57,454 bases of DNA from Chlorobiota bacterium (GCA_013152085.1 JAADHC010000072.1:1-57454); one strand, 5' to 3'. Shown: positions 7,607 through 17,913, counted from the stretch's first letter. The notes: generated from the sequence alone by a model not told the origin. Numbers and translations are program-made.

Positions 7607-8761
7607 TTATTCCTGTGTAAACCGCTTCCGGAGAAATGCCAGGCAGACCGGCTGGGGAGGTTTTACTTCAATTCCGGTAGCACTTAACCGGCCGCTTTCT
7701 TTATCATATTTGTATAACAAAATGTTATCTGAGGTTTGATTAGCCGAAAAAACGTAGCTACCCGTAGGATCAAAACAGAAAAACCGTGGGTTTTTCCCGC
7801 CACTCGGGAAGTAAGCTTTAACTTTCAGTTTCCCGGATACCGGATCAACAGTGTATTGTACAAGCGAATGATGTCCCCGGTTTGAAGCATATAAAAATCT
7901 TTCATCCGGTGACAGGGTAATTTCAGCACCGGTGTTTGGCCCTTTAAAATCGTCGGGCAGCATGGAAGTTTCCTGGAGCAGTGCGGGCGGAATCCCTGAT
8001 TGCAGGTGGTATACCATCACGGAAGAAGAGATTTCCCCAAGGACATAAACCGTTTCCCCATCCTTTGAAAGCGCCAGGTGGCGCGGGCCTCTTCCGGGAG
8101 GGGTTCTTATCCAGGGTTGTTTAGCCGGGGATAATTTCCCGGTTTTGGGGTCAAAGTTGTAAATGAAAATCTTATCGAGGCCAAGATCGGGAACAAAGAG
8201 CCTGCCGGAATTTTTATCGAAAACCACCTCGTGAACGTGTGGTGCCTCCTGCCGGTCGGGGTTAACACTGTGTCCATGATGCCGGACAATGTCCGCAGAC
8301 GGTCCGATACGACCATCTTTAAGTAGCGGAAAAACGGTAACATTTCCCCCTCCGTAATTGGCAGTGAAAAGCCATTTTCCGGTTGGGTCAACGGACAAAT
8401 GGCAGGGTGCTGTTCCCCCGGTTGGCCGGGAATTGAGCAACTTCAGGTTTCCGCTTGCAGCATCAATAGCGAATGCCGAAACCGCACCGGATGATTTTCC
8501 CTCGAATGACATCAGTTCATTAACCGCATACAAATACCTTCCCGTAGGATGTATGATAAGGAACGAAGGATCCTGCACCCCTTTTACGGTAAAAAGAAAG
8601 TGCATGGAAGGTTTGGCCGCATCAAAATCATACACGTTAATGCCTTCTTCGGCCGATGATGTATATGAACCGGTGTAAACAAAATAATGCTGGCCGGAAA
8701 CGGGGAAAACATTGAATACTGTCAACATTCCCGCAAGCAATAAGAAAAGATTTAGTTTCAT
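7607..8761 (-). CDS. Lactonase family protein (6-phosphogluconolactonase-like beta-propeller)
   Basis: The 384-residue protein has a signal peptide (MKLNLFLLLAGMLTVFNVFPVSG) and seven-bladed propeller repeats of the PgL/YbhE type, with motifs such as HPTGRYLYAVNE, APCHLSVDPTGKWLFTANYGG, APHVHEVVFD and ASNRGHHSLVQY. Cytoplasmic YbhE hydrolyses 6-phosphogluconolactone; secreted Bacteroidota members have unproven substrates. The ATG overlaps the HAD gene stop (ATGA), and the order metK-HAD-lactonase on one strand suggests an operon. Confidence 0.8.
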   Translation of the reverse strand: MKLNLFLLLAGMLTVFNVFPVSGQHYFVYTGSYTSSAEEGINVYDFDAAKPSMHFLFTVKGVQDPSFLIIHPTGRYLYAVNELMSFEGKSSGAVSAFAIDAASGNLKLLNSRPTGGTAPCHLSVDPTGKWLFTANYGGGNVTVFPLLKDGRIGPSADIVRHHGHSVNPDRQEAPHVHEVVFDKNSGRLFVPDLGLDKIFIYNFDPKTGKLSPAKQPWIRTPPGRGPRHLALSKDGETVYVLGEISSSVMVYHLQSGIPPALLQETSMLPDDFKGPNTGAEITLSPDERFLYASNRGHHSLVQYTVDPVSGKLKVKAYFPSGGKNPRFFCFDPTGSYVFSANQTSDNILLYKYDKESGRLSATGIEVKPPQPVCLAFLRKRFTQE

Positions 8762-9438
8762 ACGTTTAAAATCAGTTTTTTTTGTTGGATGTACTTTAAT
8801 AAATCGTAATGATTGCCAAATACGGGAACCTTTGCAGATTCAAGTCTTGAATGCGCGTGATGTCCGCAGGAAAGGAGAAAGCAGGATACTCCCAGGGCTC
8901 CGGCTACCTCAAAATCGTGGAGCGTATCCCCGATTATAACCGTATTTCCTTTGATGGTACGGGTTTCCTGCATCAATTTTTGCCCTGCATCTGCTTTACT
9001 GTTGGCGTGCATGTTTTCGAGCCCCCGAACCCTGTCAAAATATCCGATAATCCCGAAATCACGTAACATTCCCTCCAGCATGGATTGTTCCATCGCCGAA
9101 AGAATATATTGACGGACGTCTTTTTCCCTGAAAAATTTCAGGGATTCTTCCGCTCCTTTTTGTAATGATGCACTTTTACTTTTCTGGAGATATGTTTCCA
9201 TAAATGCTGCAGAATATCGGTTAAAACCCTGTCCATTGAATTTCAGGCCGAGCTGAGCGTAAAAATCCCGTACAGGAAAGGTAAAATGATTACGGTAATA
9301 ATCCTCACTAATGGTTTGAAGGCCACCTTTTGAAAGCGCTTCGTTTATCGTGGACATGCTGATCTCCACATCATTAATAAGGGTCCCGTTCCAGTCCCAG
9401 ATTACATTTTTAATATTTAAACGGTTTTTCTTTTCCAC
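8758..9438 (-). CDS. HAD-family hydrolase (phosphoglycolate phosphatase-like)
   Basis: The HAD core is clear. Motif I is WDWNGTL, with the nucleophile Asp and Asn at the usual second-Asp position. A cap region follows, then motif II (YILSAMEQ), motif III Lys (KADAGQKL) and motif IV (VIIGDTLHDFEVAGALG). The substrate is unknown. The start is uncertain: GTG 9438 places VEKKNRLNIKN before the core, while the frame stays open to a TTG at 9504, and I see no in-frame ATG upstream of the core. The protein is 226 residues from GTG or 248 from TTG. The gene follows metK and is translationally coupled to the lactonase gene. Confidence 0.75.
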   Translation of the reverse strand: MEKKNRLNIKNVIWDWNGTLINDVEISMSTINEALSKGGLQTISEDYYRNHFTFPVRDFYAQLGLKFNGQGFNRYSAAFMETYLQKSKSASLQKGAEESLKFFREKDVRQYILSAMEQSMLEGMLRDFGIIGYFDRVRGLENMHANSKADAGQKLMQETRTIKGNTVIIGDTLHDFEVAGALGVSCFLLSCGHHAHSRLESAKVPVFGNHYDLLKYIQQKKLILNV

Positions 9439-9537
9439 GTTTTCCAGTACCAGATAATTTATTCTTGCGGAACAGGTTGAATGGCTCTGCTTCTTCCGTC
9501 CCAAAGGGTAACCGTGCGCAACCGCAGATCGAAATGA

Positions 9538-10881
9538 TCAGGAAACCCCGAATTCTTTTTTCAGTTTTTCGACATAGTCGAGTTTTTCCCAGGCAAAAAA
9601 CTCAACCTTCCTGAACCTTTTTTCTTTGCCGTCAACCGTTTTAGTGTAAATATCCGGATGGTCGTCATAATATACTTCCACTTCGTCGGTAAAAGGCTCC
9701 CTGCCAAAGTGTCCGTAGGAAGCTGTGTGTCTGAAGACCGGATTTTTCAGGCCAAACCGCTTGATGATGGCAAAAGGACGAAGGTCAAAAACCTGCATAA
9801 TCTTTTCTGCGATCTCTCCGTCAGTGAGTGTTTTTCCGTTTTGATTCTTTGCATTGGCGGTCCCGAAAGTATTGATAAATACGCCTACCGGCTCGGCAAT
9901 CCCGATAGCATAAGCCAGTTGTACAAGTACCTCACTGGCAATGCCTGCTGCGACCATATTTTTTGCAATGTGGCGGGCGGCATAAGCTGCCGAACGGTCA
10001 ACTTTTGAGGCATCTTTGCCCGAAAAAGCGCCGCCGCCATGAGCTCCCTTCCCACCATAGGTATCCACGATGATTTTTCTTCCGGTCAGGCCGGTATCCC
10101 CGTGTGGTCCGCCAATAACAAATTTCCCTGTCGGATTAACGATCAGGTTGTACCCGTTTTCAAAAAGGTATTTTACCCGCTCGGGACAGCTTTTCTTCAC
10201 ACGTGGGATCAGGTAGGTTTCGATATCCTGTTTTATTTTGTTCTGCATAGCTTCCTGGGCAATGTGGGCGGCTTCTGCCGAACCGTCTTTCGGGATGATA
10301 AATTCATCATGTTGTGTGGATACCAGCAACGTATCAATACGAACCGGTGTGCCGTCATCTTCATATTCGATGGTTACCTGTGACTTTGAGTCGGGACGCA
10401 GGTAAGTCATATTTTTCCCCTCTTTACGTATGGCAGCCAGTTCCTGAAGTAACAGGTGGGCAAGTTCCAGTGCAATGGGCATATAATTATCCATGTCTTT
10501 GTTGGCATAGCCAAACATCATTCCCTGGTCGCCGGCTCCCTGTTCTTCTTCTTTTTGACGCTCTACACCAATATAAATATCGTCACTTTGTCCGTGGATG
10601 GCCGAAACAATTCCACACGAATCGGCATCAAACATATATTCCGCCCTGGTATATCCAATATCCCGGATCACTTCACGGGCTATGGTTTGAATATCTACCC
10701 AGCCATTTGTTCTAACTTCACCGGCACAAAAAACCAGACCTGTAGTTACCAGAGTTTCACAGGCTACTTTTGAATCGGGATCATGACGCAGGAATTCATC
10801 CAGTAACGCATCGGAAATCTGGTCGGCAATCTTATCCGGATGACCTTCAGATACCGATTCAGATGTAAATAAATATGCCAT
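9538..10881 (-). CDS. metK: S-adenosylmethionine synthetase
   Basis: The 447-residue protein starts [25 protein letters not shown]-type and contains the family hallmarks [10 protein letters not shown] and [22 protein letters not shown]. It is about 60 residues longer than the E. coli enzyme, which is usual for the Bacteroidota form. It makes SAM from methionine and ATP, and SAM is the ligand of the riboswitch at 18022-18146 that precedes the methionine operon. No riboswitch was seen upstream of metK itself. Confidence 0.97.
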   Translation of the reverse strand: MAYLFTSESVSEGHPDKIADQISDALLDEFLRHDPDSKVACETLVTTGLVFCAGEVRTNGWVDIQTIAREVIRDIGYTRAEYMFDADSCGIVSAIHGQSDDIYIGVERQKEEEQGAGDQGMMFGYANKDMDNYMPIALELAHLLLQELAAIRKEGKNMTYLRPDSKSQVTIEYEDDGTPVRIDTLLVSTQHDEFIIPKDGSAEAAHIAQEAMQNKIKQDIETYLIPRVKKSCPERVKYLFENGYNLIVNPTGKFVIGGPHGDTGLTGRKIIVDTYGGKGAHGGGAFSGKDASKVDRSAAYAARHIAKNMVAAGIASEVLVQLAYAIGIAEPVGVFINTFGTANAKNQNGKTLTDGEIAEKIMQVFDLRPFAIIKRFGLKNPVFRHTASYGHFGREPFTDEVEVYYDDHPDIYTKTVDGKEKRFRKVEFFAWEKLDYVEKLKKEFGVS

Positions 10882-11070
10882 AACGTCTTGTTATTAAGTT
10901 AATAAAAATCAGAAGAAATGACTGATTGTTGCCGGAGGACACTGTTTTAGCATTTTTTTCCGTGGTTGCAATCAGTCAAATCTTTCCACAGCGGAACAAA
11001 GGAAATATATTTTAATAATTCTGCAAAATTCTTTTTCCCGGACGGTTGCCCGAAAAGAGGGAACCGTCAG

Positions 11071-11988
11071 TTAACGGGTCAGTTCGCGGAAGACATCTTC
11101 AAGACTTTGTTCCAGTGCCTGCAGAGACAAAACAGACAGATTGTTTTCCACGGCAAAACGGAAGATAGCTTCACGGATATCTTCCGTGCATTCGATCCGG
11201 AAAGTGTGGTTGTTTTCTTTGTTTCCGGATGCGGTTACCCTGGTGACGCCCCTGATCTTTTGCAAAGCAATCATTTCGGGAGGATTATTAAATTCGGTCA
11301 GAATCACCAGGTTGGTACCTGATTTTAGCCGGGTGATGTTTTTTTCGGGTTCGTCGGCTACAATTTTTCCATGATGGATGATGATCACCCGGTCGCAAAT
11401 GGCCTCTACTTCCTGCATGATATGTGTTGAAAGCAGTACGGTTTTTTCTTCTCCGAGATTCTTGATCAGTTCTCTGATCTCAATAATCTGGTTTGGATCG
11501 AGACCGGAGGTGGGTTCGTCAAGGATGAGTACTTCGGGGTCATGAATCAATGCCTGTGCAAGGCCCACACGCTGGCGGTACCCTTTTGACAATGAGCCGA
11601 TTTTTTTTTGTTTTTCACGTTCCAGCCCGGTAATTGAGATAATTTCCGCTACCCTTTCCGTTCGTTTCCGCCCCAGGTGATATATGCCTGCAACATACAT
11701 AAGGTATTCCCTGACAAACATTTCCGGATAAAGGGGATTATGTTCGGAAAGGTAGCCGATATGCCGTTTTACTTCGACAGGAGCACTACGGATATCGATT
11801 CCCCTGACCAGTGCTTCCCCTGATGAAGGAGGCAAAGAGCCGGTGATGATTTTCATCATGGTGGATTTTCCCGCACCGTTTGGCCCGAGAAAACCGGTAA
11901 CCTGACCCGCGGGGACAGAAAAACTTATATTGTCAAGCGCTTTCTGCTCACCGTAATATTTTGTTACGTTTCTGACTTCAATTGACAT
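11071..11988 (-). CDS. gldA: Gliding motility ABC transporter ATP-binding protein GldA
   Basis: The 305-residue ABC ATPase has Walker A GPNGAGKST (35-43), a signature region LSKGYRQRVGLAQAL, Walker B VLILDEPTSGLD and the H-loop STH. The block IGYLSEHNPLYPEMFVREYL closely follows Flavobacterium GldA. GldA, with GldF and GldG, forms an ABC transporter required for gliding in Flavobacterium, but the same subfamily is also common in non-gliding Bacteroidota. gldF and gldG are not adjacent here. The family call is firm; the motility role is inferred. Confidence 0.8.
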   Translation of the reverse strand: MSIEVRNVTKYYGEQKALDNISFSVPAGQVTGFLGPNGAGKSTMMKIITGSLPPSSGEALVRGIDIRSAPVEVKRHIGYLSEHNPLYPEMFVREYLMYVAGIYHLGRKRTERVAEIISITGLEREKQKKIGSLSKGYRQRVGLAQALIHDPEVLILDEPTSGLDPNQIIEIRELIKNLGEEKTVLLSTHIMQEVEAICDRVIIIHHGKIVADEPEKNITRLKSGTNLVILTEFNNPPEMIALQKIRGVTRVTASGNKENNHTFRIECTEDIREAIFRFAVENNLSVLSLQALEQSLEDVFRELTR

Positions 11989-12031
11989 AACAACCCTTCG
12001 GTTTGCTTTCCGGGTATTTTATCCGTGACTG

Positions 12032-12039
12032 CAAAGATA
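12032..12039 (-). promoter_or_regulatory. Probable -7 promoter element for gldA
   Basis: The minus strand reads TATCTTTG, a full match to TAnnTTTG, 43 bases upstream of the gldA ATG. A TTTG lies at 12054-12057, closer than the usual 19-20 bases. Confidence 0.45.
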
Positions 12040-12198
12040 ATCAGTAGTGTTGACAAATTTGAAAAAATGATCTGTTACCGTATTATTAGATAAAGAAAAA
12101 AGAGACATCGTCGTTTATCCGGTTGTTTATTAAAAGACCGGCAAAATCCCGGTTTCACAACTTTTCTCTATTTTTATGCTTTCGTAAAAGGGCGTTCG

Positions 12199-13629
12199 AT
12201 GATGAATTATGCACTGATAGGCTTTATTGTTTATCTGATCTTGGTATTGTTTGTTGGTTTATTAACTTATAAATCCAACAAGACACACAGCGATTTTTTT
12301 ATTGCCGGCCGGAAGCTGAATCCATGGGTTGTGGCTTTTTCCGAAAGAGCTTCCGGGGAATCGGCATGGTTGCTGGTAGGTTTGCCCGGAGCGGCGCTGG
12401 CTGCCGGTTTCCTTGAAGTGTGGACAGCCCTTGGATGTGTACTGGGAATCATTTTCTATTGGTTTGTCATTGCTTACGACCTGCGGAGGGAATCGGAAAA
12501 TGTAAATGCCATTACACTACCCAATTTTTTTGCAGAGAAACTGGGAGAAGGCGCCGGAATTATTCGTATAGTCTCTACATTGATTATTGTGTTCTTCTTT
12601 ACATTTTACCTGGCTGCCCAGTTTAATGGTGCCGGGAAGGTATTATTGGTAACCTTTGGTATTCCACAAATTTGGGGAGTTGTGATCGGAGCGGTAGTCA
12701 TCATTTTTTATACCATGATGGGTGGTTTTTTTGCCGTGGCCTGGACCGATCTGATCCAGGGGATTATTATGATCGGAACCCTTGTTGTCCTGCCGGTAGT
12801 CGGATTATTTGAGATTGGCAAAATGGGCCATTCACTGCATTCGGCCGTTAGCCAGGCAGGACATAATTATGTCAGCTTTACCGGTGGGGCAACTGGCATT
12901 GCAGCGGTAAGTGTCGTCGTAAGCGGATTAAGCTGGTTTTTTGGCTACATGGGCCAACCCCATCTCCTTACCCGTTTTATGGCTATTGGTGATATTAACA
13001 AGATCAAGGTAAGCCGCAGGATTGCCATTGCCTGGGCCATTCCTGCTTTTACCGGGGCTTTTATCATCGGCCTGGTTGGCCTTTCCATGTACGGACAAGG
13101 ATATTTTGAAGATGTCGAACAGGTCATGCCTGCTTTGACACATGATTTTCTACCTGCCTGGCTGGCGGGAATTTTTATCTCGGGAGCTATTGCGGCGATG
13201 ATGTCCACAGCAGACAGCCAGTTGCTGGTAATCTCCTCTTCGGTTATCGAAGATTTTTACCATAAAACTCTTGGGAAATCCCTTTCAAACAAAAAACTAC
13301 TGAATCTCAGTCGCCTGATTACCGTGGCTGTCGGGCTGTTTGGCTTTGTAATTGCCATTACTTCTGCCAAGCTGGTGTTCGGGCTGGTATCTTATGCATG
13401 GTCCGGACTCGGTGCATCTTTCGGACCGGCATTGTTGTTGTTGCTGAAGTGGAAACGTATCAACTGGAAAGGTGTACTGGCCGGAATGATTACCGGGTCA
13501 CTGGTAACGGTTGTGTGGTCCGAAATTGCCTTTCTTGACCAGGCCATATCTGTCCGGTTTGTCTCCTTTGTAGCGGCATTATTAGCTATTTACACGGTAA
13601 CGCTCTTAACTACCCCGAAACCAAAATAA
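12199..13629 (+). CDS. putP: Sodium/solute symporter, SSS family (PutP-like proline transporter)
   Basis: The 476-residue protein has about 13 membrane helices. Its PutP signature regions include FIAGRKLNPWVVAFSERASG, GESAWLLVGLPGAA, the Na+ site region AWTDLIQGIIMIG and ISGAIAAMMSTADSQLLV. It closely follows the PutP length and pattern, so Na+/proline uptake is likely, though other SSS substrates are possible. Two adjacent ATG codons (12199 and 12202) could start translation. The gene is flanked by unrelated genes. Confidence 0.85.
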   Translation: MMNYALIGFIVYLILVLFVGLLTYKSNKTHSDFFIAGRKLNPWVVAFSERASGESAWLLVGLPGAALAAGFLEVWTALGCVLGIIFYWFVIAYDLRRESENVNAITLPNFFAEKLGEGAGIIRIVSTLIIVFFFTFYLAAQFNGAGKVLLVTFGIPQIWGVVIGAVVIIFYTMMGGFFAVAWTDLIQGIIMIGTLVVLPVVGLFEIGKMGHSLHSAVSQAGHNYVSFTGGATGIAAVSVVVSGLSWFFGYMGQPHLLTRFMAIGDINKIKVSRRIAIAWAIPAFTGAFIIGLVGLSMYGQGYFEDVEQVMPALTHDFLPAWLAGIFISGAIAAMMSTADSQLLVISSSVIEDFYHKTLGKSLSNKKLLNLSRLITVAVGLFGFVIAITSAKLVFGLVSYAWSGLGASFGPALLLLLKWKRINWKGVLAGMITGSLVTVVWSEIAFLDQAISVRFVSFVAALLAIYTVTLLTTPKPK

Positions 13630-13704
13630 TCTTTCTATGGTTTTTTAAAAGCAGTTATCTCAGGCATTTTTGTATTTTTAAATTCCATTGAAACCTTGAC
13701 ACCT

Positions 13705-16635
13705 ATGCGGCAGATCGTTGACACCCGGAAGATTATCGTGACCTTATTCCTGATAATAACAGGACTTTCCCTGCATGCCCAGGTATTTGATCTTCTGAAA
13801 AAAGAACTGAAGGAGCGGGGAAAACAGGAATTGAAACGATTTGCAAAAAAGGAAGCGGGAGTGGTCAGGGATTCCATTACAAACAGGATTGTAAAATGGA
13901 GTGAAGATTACGATCCTGCCGAACTGAACTATGCCATCTCTTTCAGTGACCAATCGGGGATGTTTGAAGCGGAGGACAAGTATGAAACCTACAAGCGTTC
14001 GCTGGTGGGTTTTGCCGTAAAACCGGGATCATGGAAGGATAAACTGGCTGACCGGGTGACAGAAATGAATCCGGAAGATTTTAACCGGTCGGGACAATTA
14101 ATGTATGTAACCAACCATTTTAATTCTGCCGAGAAGGCATTCATGGCAGCGCTTTTTCTGGTCAACCGGACCGATCGTCAAAACAGTGATATTGATGCAT
14201 TGGTGCGCAGCAATCTGGGGCTTTTATACCAGACCACCGGCAGGTATGCACAGGCTGAAGAATATACAAGTGCCGCTTTGAATATCCGGGAAAAATACCT
14301 GAAAGACAAAGCTGCTCTCGGAGCTTCATACAATAATCTGGGTGTGCTGAAAAAGGAACAGGGAGCATACAATGAGGCAGATACCTATTTACAGAAAGCA
14401 TTTGACTTAACCCTTTCGTCGTTGGGGAAACAGAGTACAGCTTATGCTATTGTCCTTAACAATACCGCAAGCCTCAGACAGGTCATGGGGGATTATAAAG
14501 GGGCTGAAGCTTTGCAGAAACAGGCCCTGGATGTGGCAGCCGGACAACTGCGTGAAAAATCATCAAACTTTGTACGGATGCAGGTAAATCTGGCCATGTT
14601 GTATCAATTGCAGGGAAGAACGAAAGAGGCAGAGGAGATGTATCTCGGAGCGATGAAGCTGAAACGCCGCCGCCTGGGAACGAAACACCCGGATTATGCC
14701 GTTATGTTGCAAAACCTGGCAGGACTTTATCTCGAAAATGGAAACACGGCTCAGGTGGAAGACCTGTTACAGCAAGCCATAGATATTTATAAAAGCAAAT
14801 TCGGCATCCGCCATCCGGCATATGCCGGTGCCCTGATTGATCTGGCACGATACTATCTTGTGACCGAACAGCCTGCCAGGGCAGCGCCTCTGATTACCGA
14901 AGCCATCAACATTCAGAAAGAAACGCTGGGCCGGCATCATCCGAAACTGACAGACAGTTATGAAACGGAAGCGGTATTGTTTTGGATGGAAAACCATCCC
15001 GGCGAAGCTTTTGGCAGGTACAAGATGGTTCTGGAAGAATACCTGCATCAGATTTCCCGTTATTTCCCGGCTCTGAGCGAAGCAGGACAGGCTGCTTTCT
15101 GGCAAAAAATACATCCCAAGTTCTTGCGTTTTTACAGTTTTGCTATGAAAGCAGGGAGTACGGTGCCGGATATTACGGCTACCCTATACCGTTATCATGT
15201 CGCTACCAAAGCACTCTTGCTGAATGTTTCCGTAAAAACCAGGCAGCAGATTTTATCCGGCGGAAACCAGGCGTTGATTGACGAATATAACCGGTGGTCG
15301 GATGTACGTCAGTATCTGGGGAAAATTTACAGCATGACCAACGAGCAGATTGTCAATGAAAACATCAATGTCGATTCTCTTGAAAACCTTGCGGTACGGC
15401 TGGAAAAAGATTTGTCTGCGAAATCTGTGTTTTTCGGTAATCAGTTTATTGATGTTTCGACAACGGCAGAAGATATTGCTGCCCTTCTCAGGCCTGACGA
15501 GGCCGTAGTTGATTTCATACGGTTCCCGCAATACCGTTTTTTACGGCAGGACTCCACCGTTTCCTATGCTGCACTGGTGATAACACAAGAACAGCCTGTG
15601 CCTGCTGTTGTGCTTTTCAAAAACGGCAATACCCTGGAAAGAGACCGGCTCCGGGCGTATCGTAATGCCATGCAATGGGCAATGAAAGAAGCTCCGTTCC
15701 TCGATGATTTCTGGAATGGACTGGCACAGGAAACTGCCGGGAAACCGGTAATCTATATTGCTGTGGACGGGATTTACAATTTTATTAACCTGAATACACT
15801 TCAGGGCTCAAACGGCCACTACCTGATTGACAGCAAAGATATCCGGTATCTGACAAATACCCGTGACCTGAAGATTCTGAAGAAAAGAAACAACAGCAGG
15901 CCGGCTTCCGGGGCTAACGCCTTTTTACTGGGCGCACCAAAATATGATCTGGATTTTGATTGGGATAAGATGAAAGAAATGCCTGTTCCCGAACTTCCGG
16001 GAACCCTTTCCGAAGTGGAAAAAATCAAACCCGAGTTAGAAAACAAAGGATGGTCTGTCTCATTGATCACAGGAGAAAAGGCTACTGAAGCGAAGGTTAA
16101 ACAAATAAAAAATCCGGTACTGATCCATTTGGCGACACATGGTTATTTCCTGCGGAATATAAAAACGTCCGGTGACCGGGTTTTCGGTATTGAGCCACAG
16201 GCTGCCGCCCGGAATCCACTGCTTCGCTCGGGGTTGCTCCTGGCCGGTGCCGACAACACGATCCAGAACCTCGACAGTGTAGGTACCGGTACCAAAGACG
16301 ACGGGATCCTGAATGCTTATGAAGCGATGATGCTGGATCTAACCGGTACACGGTTGGTTACGCTGAGTGCCTGTGAGACAGGCCTGGGTGAGATACGCAA
16401 CGGCGAAGGAGTTTATGGCCTGTTGCGTGCTTTCCAGATTGCCGGATCACAATCGGTGATGATCTCCCTCTGGCAGGTCAGTGACGAGGTTACCCAAAAA
16501 CTGATGACCTTGTTTTACCGGTACTGGCTCGAAACGGGGGATGAACAGGAAGCCCTGGTGAAAGCGCAACGGGAAATCAAGCAAAGCTATAAAGCCCCCT
16601 TCTATTGGGGAGCCTTTATACTGGTCAAAGAATAG
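13705..16635 (+). CDS. Secreted TPR-CHAT protein (caspase-like fold)
   Basis: The 976-residue protein has a signal peptide (MRQIVDTRKIIVTLFLIITG..HAQ). TPR motifs of the long Kinesin-light-chain type span roughly residues 100-425, with repeats such as LGLLYQTTGRYAQAEEYT and NLGVLKKEQGAYNEAD. A C-terminal CHAT domain covers roughly 680-976. The two caspase-type residues are present: His812 in LATHGYF and Cys890 in SACETG. CHAT domains are predicted caspase-clan proteases, and some are proven proteases in CRISPR or gasdermin systems. The signal peptide places this one outside the cytoplasm. ATG 13705 is preferred over a TTG at 13696 by the signal peptide. No obvious substrate gene is nearby. 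Confidence 0.85.
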   Translation: MRQIVDTRKIIVTLFLIITGLSLHAQVFDLLKKELKERGKQELKRFAKKEAGVVRDSITNRIVKWSEDYDPAELNYAISFSDQSGMFEAEDKYETYKRSLVGFAVKPGSWKDKLADRVTEMNPEDFNRSGQLMYVTNHFNSAEKAFMAALFLVNRTDRQNSDIDALVRSNLGLLYQTTGRYAQAEEYTSAALNIREKYLKDKAALGASYNNLGVLKKEQGAYNEADTYLQKAFDLTLSSLGKQSTAYAIVLNNTASLRQVMGDYKGAEALQKQALDVAAGQLREKSSNFVRMQVNLAMLYQLQGRTKEAEEMYLGAMKLKRRRLGTKHPDYAVMLQNLAGLYLENGNTAQVEDLLQQAIDIYKSKFGIRHPAYAGALIDLARYYLVTEQPARAAPLITEAINIQKETLGRHHPKLTDSYETEAVLFWMENHPGEAFGRYKMVLEEYLHQISRYFPALSEAGQAAFWQKIHPKFLRFYSFAMKAGSTVPDITATLYRYHVATKALLLNVSVKTRQQILSGGNQALIDEYNRWSDVRQYLGKIYSMTNEQIVNENINVDSLENLAVRLEKDLSAKSVFFGNQFIDVSTTAEDIAALLRPDEAVVDFIRFPQYRFLRQDSTVSYAALVITQEQPVPAVVLFKNGNTLERDRLRAYRNAMQWAMKEAPFLDDFWNGLAQETAGKPVIYIAVDGIYNFINLNTLQGSNGHYLIDSKDIRYLTNTRDLKILKKRNNSRPASGANAFLLGAPKYDLDFDWDKMKEMPVPELPGTLSEVEKIKPELENKGWSVSLITGEKATEAKVKQIKNPVLIHLATHGYFLRNIKTSGDRVFGIEPQAAARNPLLRSGLLLAGADNTIQNLDSVGTGTKDDGILNAYEAMMLDLTGTRLVTLSACETGLGEIRNGEGVYGLLRAFQIAGSQSVMISLWQVSDEVTQKLMTLFYRYWLETGDEQEALVKAQREIKQSYKAPFYWGAFILVKE

Positions 16636-16691
16636 GAGTATTTTGAAAGGCCCTGTTATTAGGCGTTCCCCGCTAATTGAATAAAATTATC

Positions 16692-16724
16692 TACCTAATT
16701 AATTACCTAATTAAATACCTAATT
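16692..16724. repeat. Three TACCTAATT repeats with 12-bp period
   Basis: TACCTAATT occurs at 16692, 16704 and 16716, in the gap between the convergent CHAT and glycosyltransferase genes. The function is unknown; it could be a slipped-strand expansion or a protein-binding array. Confidence 0.7.
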
Positions 16725-16782
16725 TCCCAATGGGATGCTTTTGGCAAATTGCCTATATCATTCTATCTGGGATGATAACGTC

Positions 16783-17913
16783 CTAGGCGTTTTCAGATCC
16801 GAGGATTCGTTTAAAAAGCGCCAGGTAAGCATCTGTAATGTGCTCCCAGTTATAGTTTTGGCGGAGACGTGTAATGTAATGACCCGTTAAAGATTCTTTT
16901 TCAGGGAGATATTTGTGGTTCCATGCCGAAATAATTACGGCAACTTCATGGGAAGAGGAGAAATACGGAGCTTTATCTCCGAGGATATACCTGTTGAAAG
17001 GATTATCATGGGCTGCGATCAGGCAGCCGGCAGCCATGGCTTCGAGCAGGGACGGATTGGTCCCGCCGACACTGTGTCCATGAATATATCCGGCAGAATA
17101 ATATCTCAGCGCATTAAGAAGTTGCACGTCATATATTCCTCCTGGAAAGCGAATGGAGGGACAGCTGCCAAAACGTTTCTTAAGTTTCTTACCATAGCGG
17201 TTTGAACTGTTCCCGACAATAATCAGACGGGCATTTACTCTTGAATCCAGAAAACCCTCAGCAATCATGGCGATGTTGTTTTCCGGCTCAAAACGGGCAA
17301 TGGAAAGAAAATAATTTCCGGAAGGAATCCCTTTCAGAGTTGGAAATGAAGCAACCGTTTTTTTAAAAGCTTCCACTGGCATAATTTGTTCCGGGATATC
17401 TGTTCCATAAGGGATATACACGGAGTGAATACCATATCTGTTTTTAAAATATTTAGTCATTTCGGGATGATCTGTAACCAGGGCGGCACTGCGGGTTACG
17501 GCTTTCTTTTCAGTAATACGCAATACCGTTTTTCCCGCGATATTCCATTTTCTGCGTTGCCATTCCAGTCCGTCGGCAAGGGTGATCACCGGCGGGAAAT
17601 ATTTTTTTTGAATAAACAAGGCTCCCGGTGTTCCGCAATTCAGGATAATATCGGGTTTCCTGCACAGAACATCGGAGAAACACAACCGGTCGTATGCCAG
17701 CGTTGCTGCCGTACCCAACCCTTTTTTATGGAAGGGAATACGGATCAATTCCACCCCGTTGTACCGGGATCCCTGCCAGGGGTGCGTATCCGGAGTATAG
17801 ACCAAAACCTCATGACCGAGCAATACCAGCATCCCGGACAATTTTTCGGCAAAGGCCTCAAAACCGCCATAACGGTTTGGGATTCCATGTGTTCCCGTGA
17901 TTGCTATTTTCAT
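16783..17913 (-). CDS. Glycosyltransferase (DUF1972 plus GT4/GT1 domain)
   Basis: The 376-residue protein starts MKIAITGTHGIPNRYGGFEAFAE, the DUF1972 signature of rhamnosyltransferase-like enzymes in polysaccharide assembly. The C-terminal half has a GT4-type nucleotide-sugar site (YIHGHSVGGTNPSLLEAMAAGC). It is probably a cytoplasmic or membrane-associated enzyme adding a sugar to a surface glycan. It stands alone between the CHAT gene and the methionine operon, with no other glycan genes adjacent, so the pathway is undefined. Confidence 0.8.
   Translation of the reverse strand: MKIAITGTHGIPNRYGGFEAFAEKLSGMLVLLGHEVLVYTPDTHPWQGSRYNGVELIRIPFHKKGLGTAATLAYDRLCFSDVLCRKPDIILNCGTPGALFIQKKYFPPVITLADGLEWQRRKWNIAGKTVLRITEKKAVTRSAALVTDHPEMTKYFKNRYGIHSVYIPYGTDIPEQIMPVEAFKKTVASFPTLKGIPSGNYFLSIARFEPENNIAMIAEGFLDSRVNARLIIVGNSSNRYGKKLKKRFGSCPSIRFPGGIYDVQLLNALRYYSAGYIHGHSVGGTNPSLLEAMAAGCLIAAHDNPFNRYILGDKAPYFSSSHEVAVIISAWNHKYLPEKESLTGHYITRLRQNYNWEHITDAYLALFKRILGSENA

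Noticed and set aside
10882-11070. Possible SAM riboswitch upstream of metK
   Set aside because: None of the S-box core motifs seen at 18022-18146 occur here, and no closing stem was found.
13705-16635. CHAT gene as part of a CRISPR or gasdermin defence system
   Set aside because: No CRISPR array, cas gene or gasdermin-like gene is nearby, and the protein has a signal peptide.
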